This document shows positions 45,447 through 55,229 of a stretch of 64,000 nt of DNA, one piece after another (position 1 is the stretch's first letter; the number at the start of each line of letters is the position of its first letter). Below the pieces are notes generated by a model. That model was not told where the DNA came from and did not search any database. It saw nothing but the letters and a program-made list of their open reading frames with translations. Made by a program: the position numbers and the translations under genes. This DNA comes from Pseudomonadota bacterium (GTDB lineage Bacteria > Desulfobacterota > Desulfobulbia > Desulfobulbales > Desulfocapsaceae): NCBI GenBank assembly GCA_018817385.1, contig JAHIUA010000093.1, forward strand, positions 25,919 to 89,918, in the 5' to 3' direction.

Positions 45447-47498
45447 TCAACCATCTACACTTAAGGCAACACCGAGTATACGAGAATCATTGTTAAGTCC
45501 AACTTTTTTGGGACAAAAGACCTTAGTCACTTCCAAATTCACCTTAATATCCCCTTTGTCCACTGAAGAAAGATCATAACTCAAGGTTTCAGTCCCTCCC
45601 TCAACAAAATGAACTTGATCAACAACATGGTCATTTATTGATATAACCAAAGTCAGTCCTTCAGGTTTTTGACTATTAAAGGGTTGTGCCACAACTTTTA
45701 AATTCAACTTTTGGGCTGTCTCAGGAAGGTAATATTCTGCCTTTCCTGCCATCCACCTCATGCGTGCACCATGCATTTTTTCAACAGAATACAATCCATA
45801 TTCAACAGGAATAGTCCATGGTTCTTTCTTATATAAATTTTTAATAAAACCAAAAACAAATAAAGAAAAAACAAAAACAGCAGTTATTTTAAGTATTTTA
45901 TTTCCAGGACGTTTGAGCTCTTCATTGCCTGAAGTGAGCATATGACCTTTTACAATTATAGCAACAATAGCCCAGAACAAAAATTGTTGAGTGGAAATAA
46001 GGAGGGGATGCCCTGTCAGCATAGTAATAAGGTAGGCACTAAGGCCATAAAGAAAGGGCTTTACAGAATCTTTATGTAATAAAGATTCTGTTTTTCCAAC
46101 TGGTAAGGTGCATTGACGAGAATAGAGAGCAAACAATATAGATAAAAACAATATCAAACCAGGAATCCCAAGCTCTGCTAACAGCTGCAAGTAATAATTA
46201 TGGGCATTCTCTGAATCCCATTTTCCCAGGGAACTGTCCTTATAATAGACATTATTTCTATAAAAATTACCAAGTCCAACACCGGCAAGAGGATAATCCT
46301 TCACCATTTCTATGGAACGATCCCATAACTCAAATCGTATAAGAAGAGATTTTTCCTTGTTAATTTTACTTACATTTAAAAACGATCCCAACCTGGCTAA
46401 GGAGGCGTTATTCGATTGAAGCAATTTGGGTGAATACAAGTTCCCAGCAATCAATGCCAGGACCACAAAAAAACCAAGTCCAATGATTAGTTTTCGATTT
46501 TTAATGGAGGTAATAACAAGAAAAAAGAGGGTTACTCCCATTGCTATCCATGTTGTTCTGGAAGATGAATAACAACATAAAAAAAAGAAAATAATAGCAA
46601 ACAAACCATTAGTAACTCTCTTTGACGACATTACATAAAAATGTCCTGCAATTTTCGACAAAAAACAACGCACACCTGCCAAGTTATATTTTATAATTCC
46701 CTTATCAGGTTGATCTTCGTTACCTACCAGTTTTGTTGTTATTTTATTCAATAAAAAAGAAGTAAATATAAGTAACAAAAGAACTGCATAGCTCCCATAA
46801 GAGTGAATATCATTAAAAGGAAGATACAGTCCCAGATATTCCGATCCTCTTGTTTTAAAATTTATGAATTGAAGCAGTGAAAATCCTACAATAATAACTG
46901 CTTGGACATAAATAGTTTTTGTGAAAGTATTCCATTGATGGCGAGAGGTTATCTCAATGACAAGCATTCTAAAGAGAAGCAGACCCTGCAATAGAATTAA
47001 TGCAGCGTTGATTTGCCACAGATTATCTTTCTGATTCACAAATGGAAAATAAAGAAACCACTCAAACCAAGCATGAGAAGGGATTGGAAATTCTACAATA
47101 CGTATAAAAACCAGACATACATTTAATACAATAATGGTAACCAACAAATTCACTAAAAAAACGACAGAATTCGGGTACTGAAAGCTTTTATTTTTGCATA
47201 TGTACTTAGGAAACCAGGCCAAATAGACGCCAACGAATGGCAAAGAAACATCGCCCCACCCTTTCATCACGAAAAAACCATTAATGAATGGAATAGTAGC
47301 AACAAAGGCCCATATACCCCAAAATGAACTAAAGAGAGTCGCAAGAAAAAAAATTGTCACCACAGCAAGAGTGAGCACTGGGGCAGATGAATTATGGAAT
47401 ACCGCCACAAATTCAAGCAGCAGCAGGACATAAAATCCAGCGAAAATGACTTTTGAGAAAACTTCAGAAATATTTTTTGGAAAAAGAGTTGTGTTCAC
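45447..47498 (-). CDS. O-antigen polymerase/ligase family membrane protein (Wzy/WaaL-like)
   Basis: A 683-residue membrane protein with about twelve hydrophobic segments. The large periplasmic loop ends with AHNYYLQLLAELGIPGLILFL near residues 440-460, the Wzy_C signature with its conserved histidine. A soluble C-terminal part (about 560-683) follows the last helix and is longer than in many family members. It either polymerises repeat units or ligates glycan to lipid A or protein. The start is GTG at 47496-47498, overlapping the TAG of a 45-codon frame (TAGTG). The gene looks more AT-rich than its neighbours, suggesting separate acquisition. Confidence 0.87.
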   Translation of the reverse strand: MNTTLFPKNISEVFSKVIFAGFYVLLLLEFVAVFHNSSAPVLTLAVVTIFFLATLFSSFWGIWAFVATIPFINGFFVMKGWGDVSLPFVGVYLAWFPKYICKNKSFQYPNSVVFLVNLLVTIIVLNVCLVFIRIVEFPIPSHAWFEWFLYFPFVNQKDNLWQINAALILLQGLLLFRMLVIEITSRHQWNTFTKTIYVQAVIIVGFSLLQFINFKTRGSEYLGLYLPFNDIHSYGSYAVLLLLIFTSFLLNKITTKLVGNEDQPDKGIIKYNLAGVRCFLSKIAGHFYVMSSKRVTNGLFAIIFFFLCCYSSSRTTWIAMGVTLFFLVITSIKNRKLIIGLGFFVVLALIAGNLYSPKLLQSNNASLARLGSFLNVSKINKEKSLLIRFELWDRSIEMVKDYPLAGVGLGNFYRNNVYYKDSSLGKWDSENAHNYYLQLLAELGIPGLILFLSILFALYSRQCTLPVGKTESLLHKDSVKPFLYGLSAYLITMLTGHPLLISTQQFLFWAIVAIIVKGHMLTSGNEELKRPGNKILKITAVFVFSLFVFGFIKNLYKKEPWTIPVEYGLYSVEKMHGARMRWMAGKAEYYLPETAQKLNLKVVAQPFNSQKPEGLTLVISINDHVVDQVHFVEGGTETLSYDLSSVDKGDIKVNLEVTKVFCPKKVGLNNDSRILGVALSVDG

Positions 47499-47635
47499 TA
47501 CAGCATTTTCTGGTCATAGGGCACTGAAATCAAGAAATATTTCCTAATTGTTTCCAGTGTTATATTTTGTAGATAGTGACTCAAATAATTGCCACCACCT
47601 TTGCCTGTTGAGAAAATGTAATTATACATAATCAT
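47498..47635 (-). CDS. Possible 45-residue leader frame or gene remnant overlapping the polymerase start
   Basis: An ATG at 47633-47635 opens a 45-codon frame beginning MIMYNYIFSTGKGGG and ending YDQKML. Its TAG overlaps the next gene's GTG by one base (TAGTG). The ribosome site is weak. It may be a coupling leader for the polymerase gene, the truncated start of a lost glycosyltransferase, or chance. Confidence 0.3.
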   Translation of the reverse strand: MIMYNYIFSTGKGGGNYLSHYLQNITLETIRKYFLISVPYDQKML

Positions 47636-47669
47636 GGTATTCGCCTACTATTTTTGCCACGTTCTCCCC

Positions 47670-48656
47670 TCAGTTCCCTTTCGGGGAATTTCTTAAAAAA
47701 TCACGGTATGCTTGTTGAATACCCTCAGTAAGGGATATACGCGGACGCCATCCTAAAGAAAAGAGTTTTTCGACATCCAGCAATTTTCTGGGAGTGCCAT
47801 CCGGCTTTGTTGTATCCCACCCTATATCACCTGTGAATCCAATGAGCTGTCGTACCATATTTGCCAATTCTCTTATGGTAATATCCTCTCCGCAACCTAT
47901 ATTTATAAGAGGCGGAGGGCTGGCAACTGACCTGACGGAAGAATTCAACAACCCAGTGAATTTATTGTCAGGTAAATTCATCAAATAGACACAAGCCTCT
48001 GCCATATCATCACTGTACAAAAACTCCCGGCGAGGAGCCCCGCTCCCCCAGACGATTGCTTTCCTGGCCCCCTGTATTTTCGCTTCATGCATTTTACGAA
48101 TCAAAGCTGGCAAGACATGCGAATTTTCCAGGTCATAATTATCTCCTGGGCCAAATAAATTAGTCGGCATTACGGATAAATATCGTGTTCCATATTGTTC
48201 ATTATAAGCACGACACATTTCAATACCTGCTATCTTGGCAACAGCATAGGATCGATTTGTTATTTCCAGAGGACCAGTAAGGAGATACTCTTCCTTCATT
48301 GGCTGTCTGCAATCTCGGGGATAAATACAGGAAGAACCGAGAAACAGGAGACGATTAACGCCTGTTTTCCACGCCTGATGAATAACGTTTTGCTGGACAG
48401 ACAGATTATCGTATATGAATGCAGCCGGATAAGCACTATTGGCACCAATCCCACCAACTTTGGCGGCGGCCATAAAGACATATTCCGGCCTTTCCCTTGC
48501 AAAAAAGGCCCGGACAGCATCCTGTTCCGTCAACTCAAGTTCTTTATGAGTCCGCAGCACAAAGTTCGTGTAGCCATTTTTCTCAAGGACACGAATAATG
48601 GCCGAACCTACGAGCCCCCTATGCCCTGCCACATAAATTTTACTATCCAGTTTCAT
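47670..48656 (-). CDS. fcl: GDP-L-fucose synthase (GDP-4-keto-6-deoxymannose 3,5-epimerase/4-reductase)
   Basis: A 328-residue SDR catalysing the last two steps to GDP-L-fucose. Motifs are the NADP site [11 protein letters not shown] (9-19), [12 protein letters not shown] (62-73), the [10 protein letters not shown] catalytic serine segment (106-115) and RSYAVAK with Tyr137 and Lys141. The gene is complete. It uses the product of gmd, 2.4 kb further along the same strand, with the polymerase/ligase gene between them. L-Fucose is therefore a likely component of at least one glycan made here. Confidence 0.95.
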   Translation of the reverse strand: MKLDSKIYVAGHRGLVGSAIIRVLEKNGYTNFVLRTHKELELTEQDAVRAFFARERPEYVFMAAAKVGGIGANSAYPAAFIYDNLSVQQNVIHQAWKTGVNRLLFLGSSCIYPRDCRQPMKEEYLLTGPLEITNRSYAVAKIAGIEMCRAYNEQYGTRYLSVMPTNLFGPGDNYDLENSHVLPALIRKMHEAKIQGARKAIVWGSGAPRREFLYSDDMAEACVYLMNLPDNKFTGLLNSSVRSVASPPPLINIGCGEDITIRELANMVRQLIGFTGDIGWDTTKPDGTPRKLLDVEKLFSLGWRPRISLTEGIQQAYRDFLRNSPKGN

Positions 48657-49448
48657 ACATGCTCTAGTTGTTACAGGTTTTCTTTAAAACCTGATTTTTC
48701 TATTTAAAACAGCTGGATACTGCGACTTCAATTTCAAAAAAAATAAGATCCCTCTTGGAAGTACGACCAGGGCAACACCCAAAAAATAAAAGATAGGCAA
48801 AGGATGGTTCCAGAATAATACAACAGAGGTAACTGATAGACAGTCATCCCAGAACAACAGAGAGGCATGGGGTTTAGCTTTGAGCGAAAATTGAATCCAT
48901 TCCGGCATCAAGCAACTGTCAACCAAGGCACAACATGATCATCACCCCATCGCGCATGAGCCAGTCCTGGGAGGGAAAACGAACCAAGGCCCTGTTATCA
49001 TGATCTCCGTCTGAACAAATCTCCAGACAAAGTCAAGCAGGGAACCGGAACACGGAACACTCACCTCCCCTCCCTCAGCCATAGAAAAAAGGAACTGCCC
49101 CTCTTCAATCAGTTACCAAACCAATCAAATTGCGAACTGAATTATACAACCTCCGCTCAATAAAATGCCGCATTTCCCATCCTATCTTTCAAAAGGGTTT
49201 ATTGGCAGACAAATGTATATCTCACGTCTGGAGAAGAGACGCTATCATAGCGATATCGGTCCAAATTGGCAAGGCAAGAGACTTATCTTCAGATTTTTCA
49301 GTAGAGTCAAAGAGGCAGATGCCGCAACAAAGCTATCTGCAACCAGAATCCTCTCTGATACATTACACTTTATCCACTTACCATCCCCCTGCTATTGCGG
49401 CATAACCATGCCTCTTCCTTAACTGAGCAGGTGATCTTCCTTTTTGTC
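48657..49448. other. 792-bp spacer with no confident gene
   Basis: No convincing ribosome site and frame pair is found. A perfect 8-bp stem-loop, CAGGTTTT/AAAACCTG with a 4-nt loop, lies at 48674-48693, just upstream of fcl and followed on the plus strand by ATTTTTCTATTT. Minus-strand frames carry fragmentary hydrophobic peptides that look like a decayed gene. Confidence 0.6.
48684..48926 (-). pseudogene. Possible remnant of a decayed membrane-associated protein gene
   Basis: An 80-codon frame with a hydrophobic end (PIFYFLGVALVVLPRGILFFL) lies next to a second frame reading LVRFPSQDWLMRDGVMIMLCLG just upstream (about 48930-48995). Together they look like one protein broken by frameshifts. 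No family is recognised, and chance is possible. Confidence 0.25.
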
Positions 49449-51287
49449 TTATTGGCGAAATTCTGGAACAATCTCATGCATGATATCCGTCATCTGTTGA
49501 ACGTTTCTCGAAATTGCTGCCTTATAGAGATTTTCCAACTGCTCTGTCAACACCTGCCACTCTACCTGACGGCTGTGGGCAAGAAACAACTTGCTATGAC
49601 TGGTATCCTGCAGGGCCTCATTTTTATGCAAGAGTTCTTCAAAGAGTTTCTCACCGGGCCGTAAGCCTATATAAACGATCTTGATATCCTCTCCGACCTT
49701 CAGTCCCGAAAGCTGAATCATCTGTTTTGCCAGGTCATTGATAAGAACAGGTTCCCCCATATCCAAGACAAAAATCTCGCCCCCTCTGCCCATAGATCCT
49801 GCCTGAAGGATAAGACTGACGGACTCTGGGATAGTCATGAAATATCTTGTGATATCCGGATGGGTAACTGTCACTGGACCACCATTTTCAATCTGCTTTT
49901 TAAAAAGTGGGACGACCGAACCGGCAGATCCAAGAACATTACCAAAACGGGTAGTAACAAATCGTGTCTGGGAAAACTGATCAAAATTCTGGCAATACAA
50001 CTCCCCAATCCGTTTCGTTGTCCCCATGATATTGGTTGGATTCACGGCCTTGTCTGTTGAAATCAGCACAAAACGTTCTGTATGAAAACGATCTGCAGCA
50101 TCAGCCACCACCTTGGTCCCGAAGACATTGTTACGAACCGCCTCAGCGGGATTAGATTCGAGCATGGGAACATGTTTATATGCAGCAGCATGAAAGACGA
50201 CATTGGGAGAAAAACTGCTGAATACCCAGGCAACCCGGTCTGCATCTTTTATATCGCCCAGTATGACTTCAATCGGTAACTGCGGAAAATCGCCAAGAAG
50301 TTCCTGTTCGATGGAATAAAGATTAAACTCACTGTTTTCAAAGACGATGAGTCGTACCGGTTCTAAGGCAGCAATCTGGCGACACAACTCAGAGCCAATT
50401 GATCCACCACCACCGGTTACCAGAACAACCTTTCCAGCAAGATAGGCAGCAATGGCAGTGTAATTCATCTCAATGACTTCTCTACCCAGAAGATCTTCCA
50501 CCGTCACCGGCCGAAGCTTTTCAACACTGACCTGTCCTTCTGCTATTTCAAAAACCGATGGTAAGGTTTTATAAGGTATTTGAACTCGATTACAATGAGA
50601 AACAATCTTCTGCAGGAGCGCCTTGCTAGCCGAGGGAATGGCAATGAGGATCAGTTCGCCTTCCAGATCACGCACTATTTCCTCAAGGTTGTCAATACTT
50701 CCAACTACTGGAAGCCCATGAATTTCCCTGTTATGCAGTTTCTCATTATCATCAACAAACGCAACAGGCTGATATTCTTCCAGGTATTGCAGGTCGCGAG
50801 CAAGCATCTCACCTGCCCGCCCGGCTCCGACAATCAGGGTGCGGACCCCGGTCCTGGCGCGAAGAGTAAAGTGATGATCCTTATACCATCTATAAGAAAT
50901 CCTCGACAGAGAGAGACCAGTGGTCAAAAGAAGTGGATAGAGGAGAAAAATGGATCGGGGCACCCCCACCAGTCGGGTGGTAATGGCACAGCCACCGACA
51001 AGAAGAAGAGTCCCCAGGCACGAAGCCTTGATGATCCGTACAAGATCAGGAATAGATGCAAACCGCCATAACCCCCTGTAGAGACCAAAATGCCAGAAGA
51101 TGATGCCTTGGAGAGGAACTGCGACACCAATAAGGACCAGCAGCGAATAACAAAATTGATCGGGTATGGACTCCAAGTTAAACCGCAGCCAATAGGACAG
51201 TGCAAGTGCCAAAGGGATCCACAAAAGATCGTGAATCATGGCAGACCACTTATTCAATAAAAAAGATTTAAGAAATTTTTTGGCCAT
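49449..51287 (-). CDS. Membrane-anchored nucleoside-diphosphate-sugar 4,6-dehydratase (CapD/WbpM type)
   Basis: A 612-residue protein. Four N-terminal hydrophobic segments (about residues 12-130) lead into a small Rossmann domain (RTLIVGAGRAGEMLARDL near 146). The catalytic SDR domain follows, with VTGGGGSIGSELCRQI near 293 and STDKAVNPTNIMGTTKRIGEL near 405, the family form of the catalytic residues. It should convert a UDP-N-acetylhexosamine to its 4-keto-6-deoxy derivative. I chose the ATG at 51287 (MAKKFLKS), because a GTG at 51350 adds 21 atypical residues. It lies 45 bp or more downstream of a WecA/WbpL-like gene, its usual partner. Confidence 0.93.
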   Translation of the reverse strand: MAKKFLKSFLLNKWSAMIHDLLWIPLALALSYWLRFNLESIPDQFCYSLLVLIGVAVPLQGIIFWHFGLYRGLWRFASIPDLVRIIKASCLGTLLLVGGCAITTRLVGVPRSIFLLYPLLLTTGLSLSRISYRWYKDHHFTLRARTGVRTLIVGAGRAGEMLARDLQYLEEYQPVAFVDDNEKLHNREIHGLPVVGSIDNLEEIVRDLEGELILIAIPSASKALLQKIVSHCNRVQIPYKTLPSVFEIAEGQVSVEKLRPVTVEDLLGREVIEMNYTAIAAYLAGKVVLVTGGGGSIGSELCRQIAALEPVRLIVFENSEFNLYSIEQELLGDFPQLPIEVILGDIKDADRVAWVFSSFSPNVVFHAAAYKHVPMLESNPAEAVRNNVFGTKVVADAADRFHTERFVLISTDKAVNPTNIMGTTKRIGELYCQNFDQFSQTRFVTTRFGNVLGSAGSVVPLFKKQIENGGPVTVTHPDITRYFMTIPESVSLILQAGSMGRGGEIFVLDMGEPVLINDLAKQMIQLSGLKVGEDIKIVYIGLRPGEKLFEELLHKNEALQDTSHSKLFLAHSRQVEWQVLTEQLENLYKAAISRNVQQMTDIMHEIVPEFRQ

Positions 51288-51395
51288 TTCACTGATAATA
51301 TTCGTTAAAAACGTCTCTGCAAAGAATACATCGTCTTTCCCGCCGGCCACATTTTTTTGTTATTGATGATTGTTTGGAAACAATTTCTTTCAATA

Positions 51396-52418
51396 TCAGT
51401 CATTCGTTGTGCCAGCTCCGACGACCATACAAAGAATAGTCAAAAGTGAGTATGAAAAAATGACCAAATAGAGACCAGACTCAGGTCTATACACCGAAAA
51501 ACAGGCAAGAGGAAAAAGAAACAACCAGTTAATTGCGACATAACAGAGGGTCACCTTAAGATGCGCCCCCATCCTTCTGGCCAGAATCTGATAGGCATGA
51601 CTCCTGTGGGCCTGGTAAAATTTTTCACCTCGCCAGACACGCACCATCAGGGTAACAGTAGAATCAACGACAAAAGCAGCGAGCAGGAGTAACCAGGTCC
51701 AGAGAGTCAAGCCGGTAGATGAGATGGTAAGCAGACAAAGTATCCCAAAACAGAAACCGAGAAAACCGCTGCAGGCATCTCCCATGAATATCTTGGCAGG
51801 AGGCCAATTCCATATCAGGAACCCGAGAACAGATGCCGCCAGGATCATGAGGAGAGAAAAATAACTTCCTGTTTCACCACAACAGAAGAGAAGAACTCCC
51901 GCCCCCAAAGCTACAGATAACGCCTCTGCACCGGCAAGCCCATCAATTCCATCCATGAAATTAAAAAGATTCAAAAGCCATACAATTCCGACAACGAGAA
52001 GGAGTCGAACAAAAATGAGAGGCATTCCGTTGCCTCCTGGTAAAAAAGCTGTGAAACTCGAAATGAAAAAGGTGACTGCCAAAAAAGCACAAAAGAAATG
52101 GACAAGGAAGCGCTTGGCTGCAGAAAGATGAAAAAGGTCATCCCCAAGACCGACCATGGCGATGCCAAGACCACATCCGCTCAGCCCGAGAACATGAGGA
52201 ATATCGATTGTACCGCTGAAAACGAGATAGCCTGTCCCCAGGTAAAAACTGAGCAAGAGAGCAAGCCCCCCTCCATGTGGTGTGGGGTGACTGTGTGAGC
52301 TTCGTTGGTTGGGGATATCCAGGAGACTGTAGCGGAGAGCAAGTCTTCTAACTCCCCAGGTCCCGCCACAGGAAAAAAAAAATGAAAAAACATACAAATA
52401 CAAAGATTCCAGTGACAT
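51396..52418 (-). CDS. Undecaprenyl-phosphate N-acetylaminosugar-1-phosphate transferase (WecA/WbpL/MraY family)
   Basis: A 340-residue polytopic initiating transferase with about ten or eleven helices. Motifs are PTPHGGGLAL (45-54), the DD pair in GLGDDLF (91-96), NLFNFMDGIDGLAG (150-163), MGDACSGFLGF near 215 and the loop HRSHAYQ near 272 typical of bacterial GlcNAc/FucNAc-1-phosphate transferases. It starts a glycan with an N-acetylated 6-deoxy sugar or GlcNAc. Its neighbours, WbpM-like and an SDR, support a modified HexNAc donor. This is the second, unrelated initiating enzyme in the window. Confidence 0.93.
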   Translation of the reverse strand: MSLESLYLYVFSFFFSCGGTWGVRRLALRYSLLDIPNQRSSHSHPTPHGGGLALLLSFYLGTGYLVFSGTIDIPHVLGLSGCGLGIAMVGLGDDLFHLSAAKRFLVHFFCAFLAVTFFISSFTAFLPGGNGMPLIFVRLLLVVGIVWLLNLFNFMDGIDGLAGAEALSVALGAGVLLFCCGETGSYFSLLMILAASVLGFLIWNWPPAKIFMGDACSGFLGFCFGILCLLTISSTGLTLWTWLLLLAAFVVDSTVTLMVRVWRGEKFYQAHRSHAYQILARRMGAHLKVTLCYVAINWLFLFPLACFSVYRPESGLYLVIFSYSLLTILCMVVGAGTTND

Positions 52419-52440
52419 AGAAATATATCAGGGAGAGTTG

Positions 52441-53295
52441 TTAAGATCTATCCGTAATGTCAGAATAGTGTGGGTGAAAGGGTCTGGGCCTAAACCCAAA
52501 ATCGGCTTTCGCTTCTGTGTGATCAAAGTCTTGATCCTTATTCATCCTCACCGCCATCTCTGTTGTCAGTCCCCTGAAGGACGGCACCAGGTTAGCGAAG
52601 CGAACTGCCAGGGCAAAAAGCCAAAGCGGGCAGGGAAGAAACAAGGGGTTACGACCAAGGGCTACAAAAATACGTTCCACCATGGCACGGTAAGTCAACA
52701 CCTCCTGACCAGAAAGGATATAACTTCTTTGTTTCCCAGAGGGCAGCTGCAAGGCAGACAAACAGGCAGCTGCGACGTCATCCACATGCACAGGTTGGCG
52801 CAGCCCCCTTCCCTGCCCAAAGAGTGGAAAAAACCTAAAGCGCTGAATAAATTTTCCAATCTCAGCCACATTTTTATCCCTTCCCAGACCATAAATCAAG
52901 GTAGGCTGGAGAATAACGAGAGTACAGCCTGCTGAACGAGCCCAATCCAGTACCTGTTCCTCGCCTCTTATTAATTGAGCAGCCAATTCTCGGTCAGACA
53001 ATGAAGGAGATGTCCTTTTACTGAAACGACTGGTAGAACTCAGGGCCACAAGCCGTTTTCCGCCATGGGGTTCCAGAAGGCGAAGGTGTTCCGGCAAAGT
53101 CCAGATCGGTGCCAGGCATATCCAATTTTTTATGGTTCCCACAGACTCTAACGTGGCAGCGGACAAAGATACGGTACCGTTACCACCTTGTCTTGAAAAA
53201 GCTGTGACCTGATACCCCTCCTTTTCAAGGAGCAGACGCAACCGTTCCCCTACAAAACTGGCAGCACCTATCAAAGCGACCCTCTTTTCAATCAC
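52441..53295 (-). CDS. NAD-dependent epimerase/reductase (WbpV-like SDR)
   Basis: A 284-residue SDR with VALIGAASFVGERL at the start and LQPTLIYGLGRDKN near residue 155. Towards the C-terminus, ADFGFRPRPFHP resembles the end of 4-ketoreductases and epimerases that finish N-acetylfucosamine or quinovosamine synthesis beside WbpL-like genes. The usual Tyr-x-x-x-Lys is not evident; the segment has SDRELAAQLIRGEE instead, so catalysis may be altered. The start is the GTG at 53295, which overlaps the GT2 stop by 8 bp and has GGAGAGGG upstream. An apparent open frame extending to 53661 is just an artefact of reading inside the GT2 gene. Confidence 0.78.
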   Translation of the reverse strand: MIEKRVALIGAASFVGERLRLLLEKEGYQVTAFSRQGGNGTVSLSAATLESVGTIKNWICLAPIWTLPEHLRLLEPHGGKRLVALSSTSRFSKRTSPSLSDRELAAQLIRGEEQVLDWARSAGCTLVILQPTLIYGLGRDKNVAEIGKFIQRFRFFPLFGQGRGLRQPVHVDDVAAACLSALQLPSGKQRSYILSGQEVLTYRAMVERIFVALGRNPLFLPCPLWLFALAVRFANLVPSFRGLTTEMAVRMNKDQDFDHTEAKADFGFRPRPFHPHYSDITDRS

Positions 53296-54190
53296 CTTTT
53301 TGCCCTCTCCCGAAAAGCCTTTGCAGGAAATGCTTGGCAAGAAAAAGACCAAAACGGAGCCATATTCCGAGCCAGACAAGCCACAGCATGGGCCACGGAT
53401 AGTTGTCAGCAAAAAACTTTTTGTAAAAGCGAACCATCCCCTTGTGTTTGGACCATTCAACAAATATCGGTCGGGAAGCAGAGCAACTGCCCTTGCTATG
53501 AAACAGTCTGGCCTGGGGAACAAACATAATTTGCCACCCCCGCTGCCCGAACTGCATGCACCAGTCCAGATCTTCACAGTGGAGGAAATAGCCTTCGTCC
53601 ATGGGGCCAACATCTGTAAAGGCCTTTCTGCTGACCAGCATACAGGCCCCGGAAATAGCATCCACTTGCACGGGAGTATCGGGAAGTGGCTCCCGGTCCA
53701 GTCGAAAATCCGAGAAGAACTTTCGATTTAACCTGGCAAGGCGTTTCAAGCCAAAAGAATTAACCAGTGATTTCCATGGCGTCGGAATAGCTCTTCGACA
53801 TCCCCGCTGTTCAGATCCGTCATGATTCAAAATCAAGCCGCCAGCCATGCCCACCAGAGGATCATTCTCCAGACATTGTAACAGGGTTAACATCGTCGTA
53901 GGCTCAACAATACAATCGGGATTGAGATAGAGTAAAAACTCTCCTGTGGCAGCAAGGCTTCCCTGGTTACATGCCACTGCGAACCCCAGATTCTTCTTAT
54001 TGTGCAAAATACGCAGCGTGTTCTCTCCATGACAGCAAGCACCAAGCTGCTGAATGCTCTTATCCTGCGAATTGTTATCAACAACGATTATCTCTAAATC
54101 ACTTCCACTCTCAGCGACAGATTGAACACACCTGGCAAGCTCCATGCCTGCATTGTAATTGACGATAATAACAGAAATCCGAGGAGACAC
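53288..54190 (-). CDS. Family 2 glycosyltransferase (WbbL-like)
   Basis: A 300-residue GT-A enzyme with ISVIIVNYNAG at residues 5-15, VVDNNSQDKS, KNLGFAVACNQG, YLNPDCIV as metal site near 96, and YFLHCEDLDWCMQFGQRGW. These are typical of WbbL/rhamnosyltransferase-like enzymes that add the second sugar to a GlcNAc- or FucNAc-type primer. Two weak hydrophobic stretches end the protein (LWLVWLGIWLRFGLFLAK). It heads the WbpM/WbpL unit, with an 8-bp overlap to the SDR. The first 166 bp upstream face a divergent methyltransferase gene. Confidence 0.88.
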   Translation of the reverse strand: MSPRISVIIVNYNAGMELARCVQSVAESGSDLEIIVVDNNSQDKSIQQLGACCHGENTLRILHNKKNLGFAVACNQGSLAATGEFLLYLNPDCIVEPTTMLTLLQCLENDPLVGMAGGLILNHDGSEQRGCRRAIPTPWKSLVNSFGLKRLARLNRKFFSDFRLDREPLPDTPVQVDAISGACMLVSRKAFTDVGPMDEGYFLHCEDLDWCMQFGQRGWQIMFVPQARLFHSKGSCSASRPIFVEWSKHKGMVRFYKKFFADNYPWPMLWLVWLGIWLRFGLFLAKHFLQRLFGRGQKGD

Positions 54191-54356
54191 TCTTCACCTT
54201 GAGAAAAAAAAGAAAACCGAATAGGTTTAACGGGTAATGGTAGAACAAACGTATTCCAATCTGAGAAAATACCATATAAGAGGAGCTGGCAAATGACAAT
54301 CAATTAAGGCCAGTCAAACAGAAGTTAAAGGAAATTTAAACGAATAGAAGAGCACA

Positions 54357-55097
54357 ATGATGTCAAGACCCCTTATCAGGGCTCTCAACAGTATCAAATG
54401 GCGAGAAGCGGCAATGACCTATTGCTACTGCCCCGTTTGCAACGCCAAGCGGATTATCGTCAGACTGCATCACAACGAAATTGCTGTCCGCTGCCTGACC
54501 TGTCGGGCAACATCTGTCACCATGTCGCTAGTTGCAGTTTTGCGCCAACTGGTCCCTGACCTCTCTTCCAAAGAAATTTACGAACTCTCCTCTCGAGGAC
54601 CGCTGGTAACCTTTCTCAACAAAAACTGTAAGAAGCTGACCTGTTCAGAATATTTCGATGCAGTAGCATCTGGAGACTCTTACAACGGCATTCTCTGCCA
54701 GGATGTGCAAAAGTTGACCTTTCCCGATAACAGCTTTGACCTCTGTACTTCAACCGAAGTTTTTGAACATGTCCCCAACGATCTGGCAGGATTTGCCGAA
54801 ATCAGGAGAGTCCTCCGCCCCGGAGGAACTTTCCTCTTCACCGTCCCGCTCTTTCAATCACCTGCTACTGTGGAAAGGGCACGACTTGACTCCAACCAAC
54901 AGATTGCCCACCTCCTTCCGGCCCATTATCATGGAGATCCCATACGAGAACACCAACCGGTACTGGTGTATAGAGATTACGGCAAAGATATCAGGCAACG
55001 CCTGATTAACCAAGGTTTTTCCACTGCCAAACTCCTCAATCCATCATCTCCTATTCCCTGGCATTATGCCCGTGCCATTATCACCGCCGTCAAGTAA
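54357..55097 (+). CDS. Class I SAM-dependent methyltransferase with N-terminal zinc-ribbon-like segment
   Basis: A 246-residue protein. Residues 20-50 hold CPVC and CLTC pairs 23 residues apart (YCYCPVCNAKR and AVRCLTCRA), a likely four-cysteine zinc site. The methyltransferase part includes VQKLTFPDNSFDLCTSTEVFEHVPND, the post-motif segment, and LRPGGTFLFTVPL. The nucleotide motif I is degenerate. It is the only plus-strand gene between 13.6 kb and the IS remnant. GAAGAG precedes the ATG pair at 54357. The role in the glycan locus is uncertain; it may methylate a glycan or act on a tRNA or small molecule. Confidence 0.78.
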   Translation: MMSRPLIRALNSIKWREAAMTYCYCPVCNAKRIIVRLHHNEIAVRCLTCRATSVTMSLVAVLRQLVPDLSSKEIYELSSRGPLVTFLNKNCKKLTCSEYFDAVASGDSYNGILCQDVQKLTFPDNSFDLCTSTEVFEHVPNDLAGFAEIRRVLRPGGTFLFTVPLFQSPATVERARLDSNQQIAHLLPAHYHGDPIREHQPVLVYRDYGKDIRQRLINQGFSTAKLLNPSSPIPWHYARAIITAVK

Positions 55098-55229
55098 AAC
55101 AGAAGCATCCAGAGACGCTGGCACCTGACCTGGAAAACCAGTCTTTTCAGGTTACAACCGAGTCACTCAAGGGGTTATCTGAAATACTCTCCAGGCAAAA
55201 CGCGGAAAGACTCTCACATTAACAGAGAA

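Noticed and set aside
48674..48693. Stem-loop upstream of fcl as a terminator
   Set aside because: Its T-rich side points along the plus strand, but no plus-strand gene ends there. It was kept only as a stem-loop note.
53296..53661. N-terminal extension of the SDR at 52441
   Set aside because: The extra 122 codons run inside the GT2 gene in another frame and are low-quality sequence; the GTG at 53295 with GGAGAGGG upstream explains the start.
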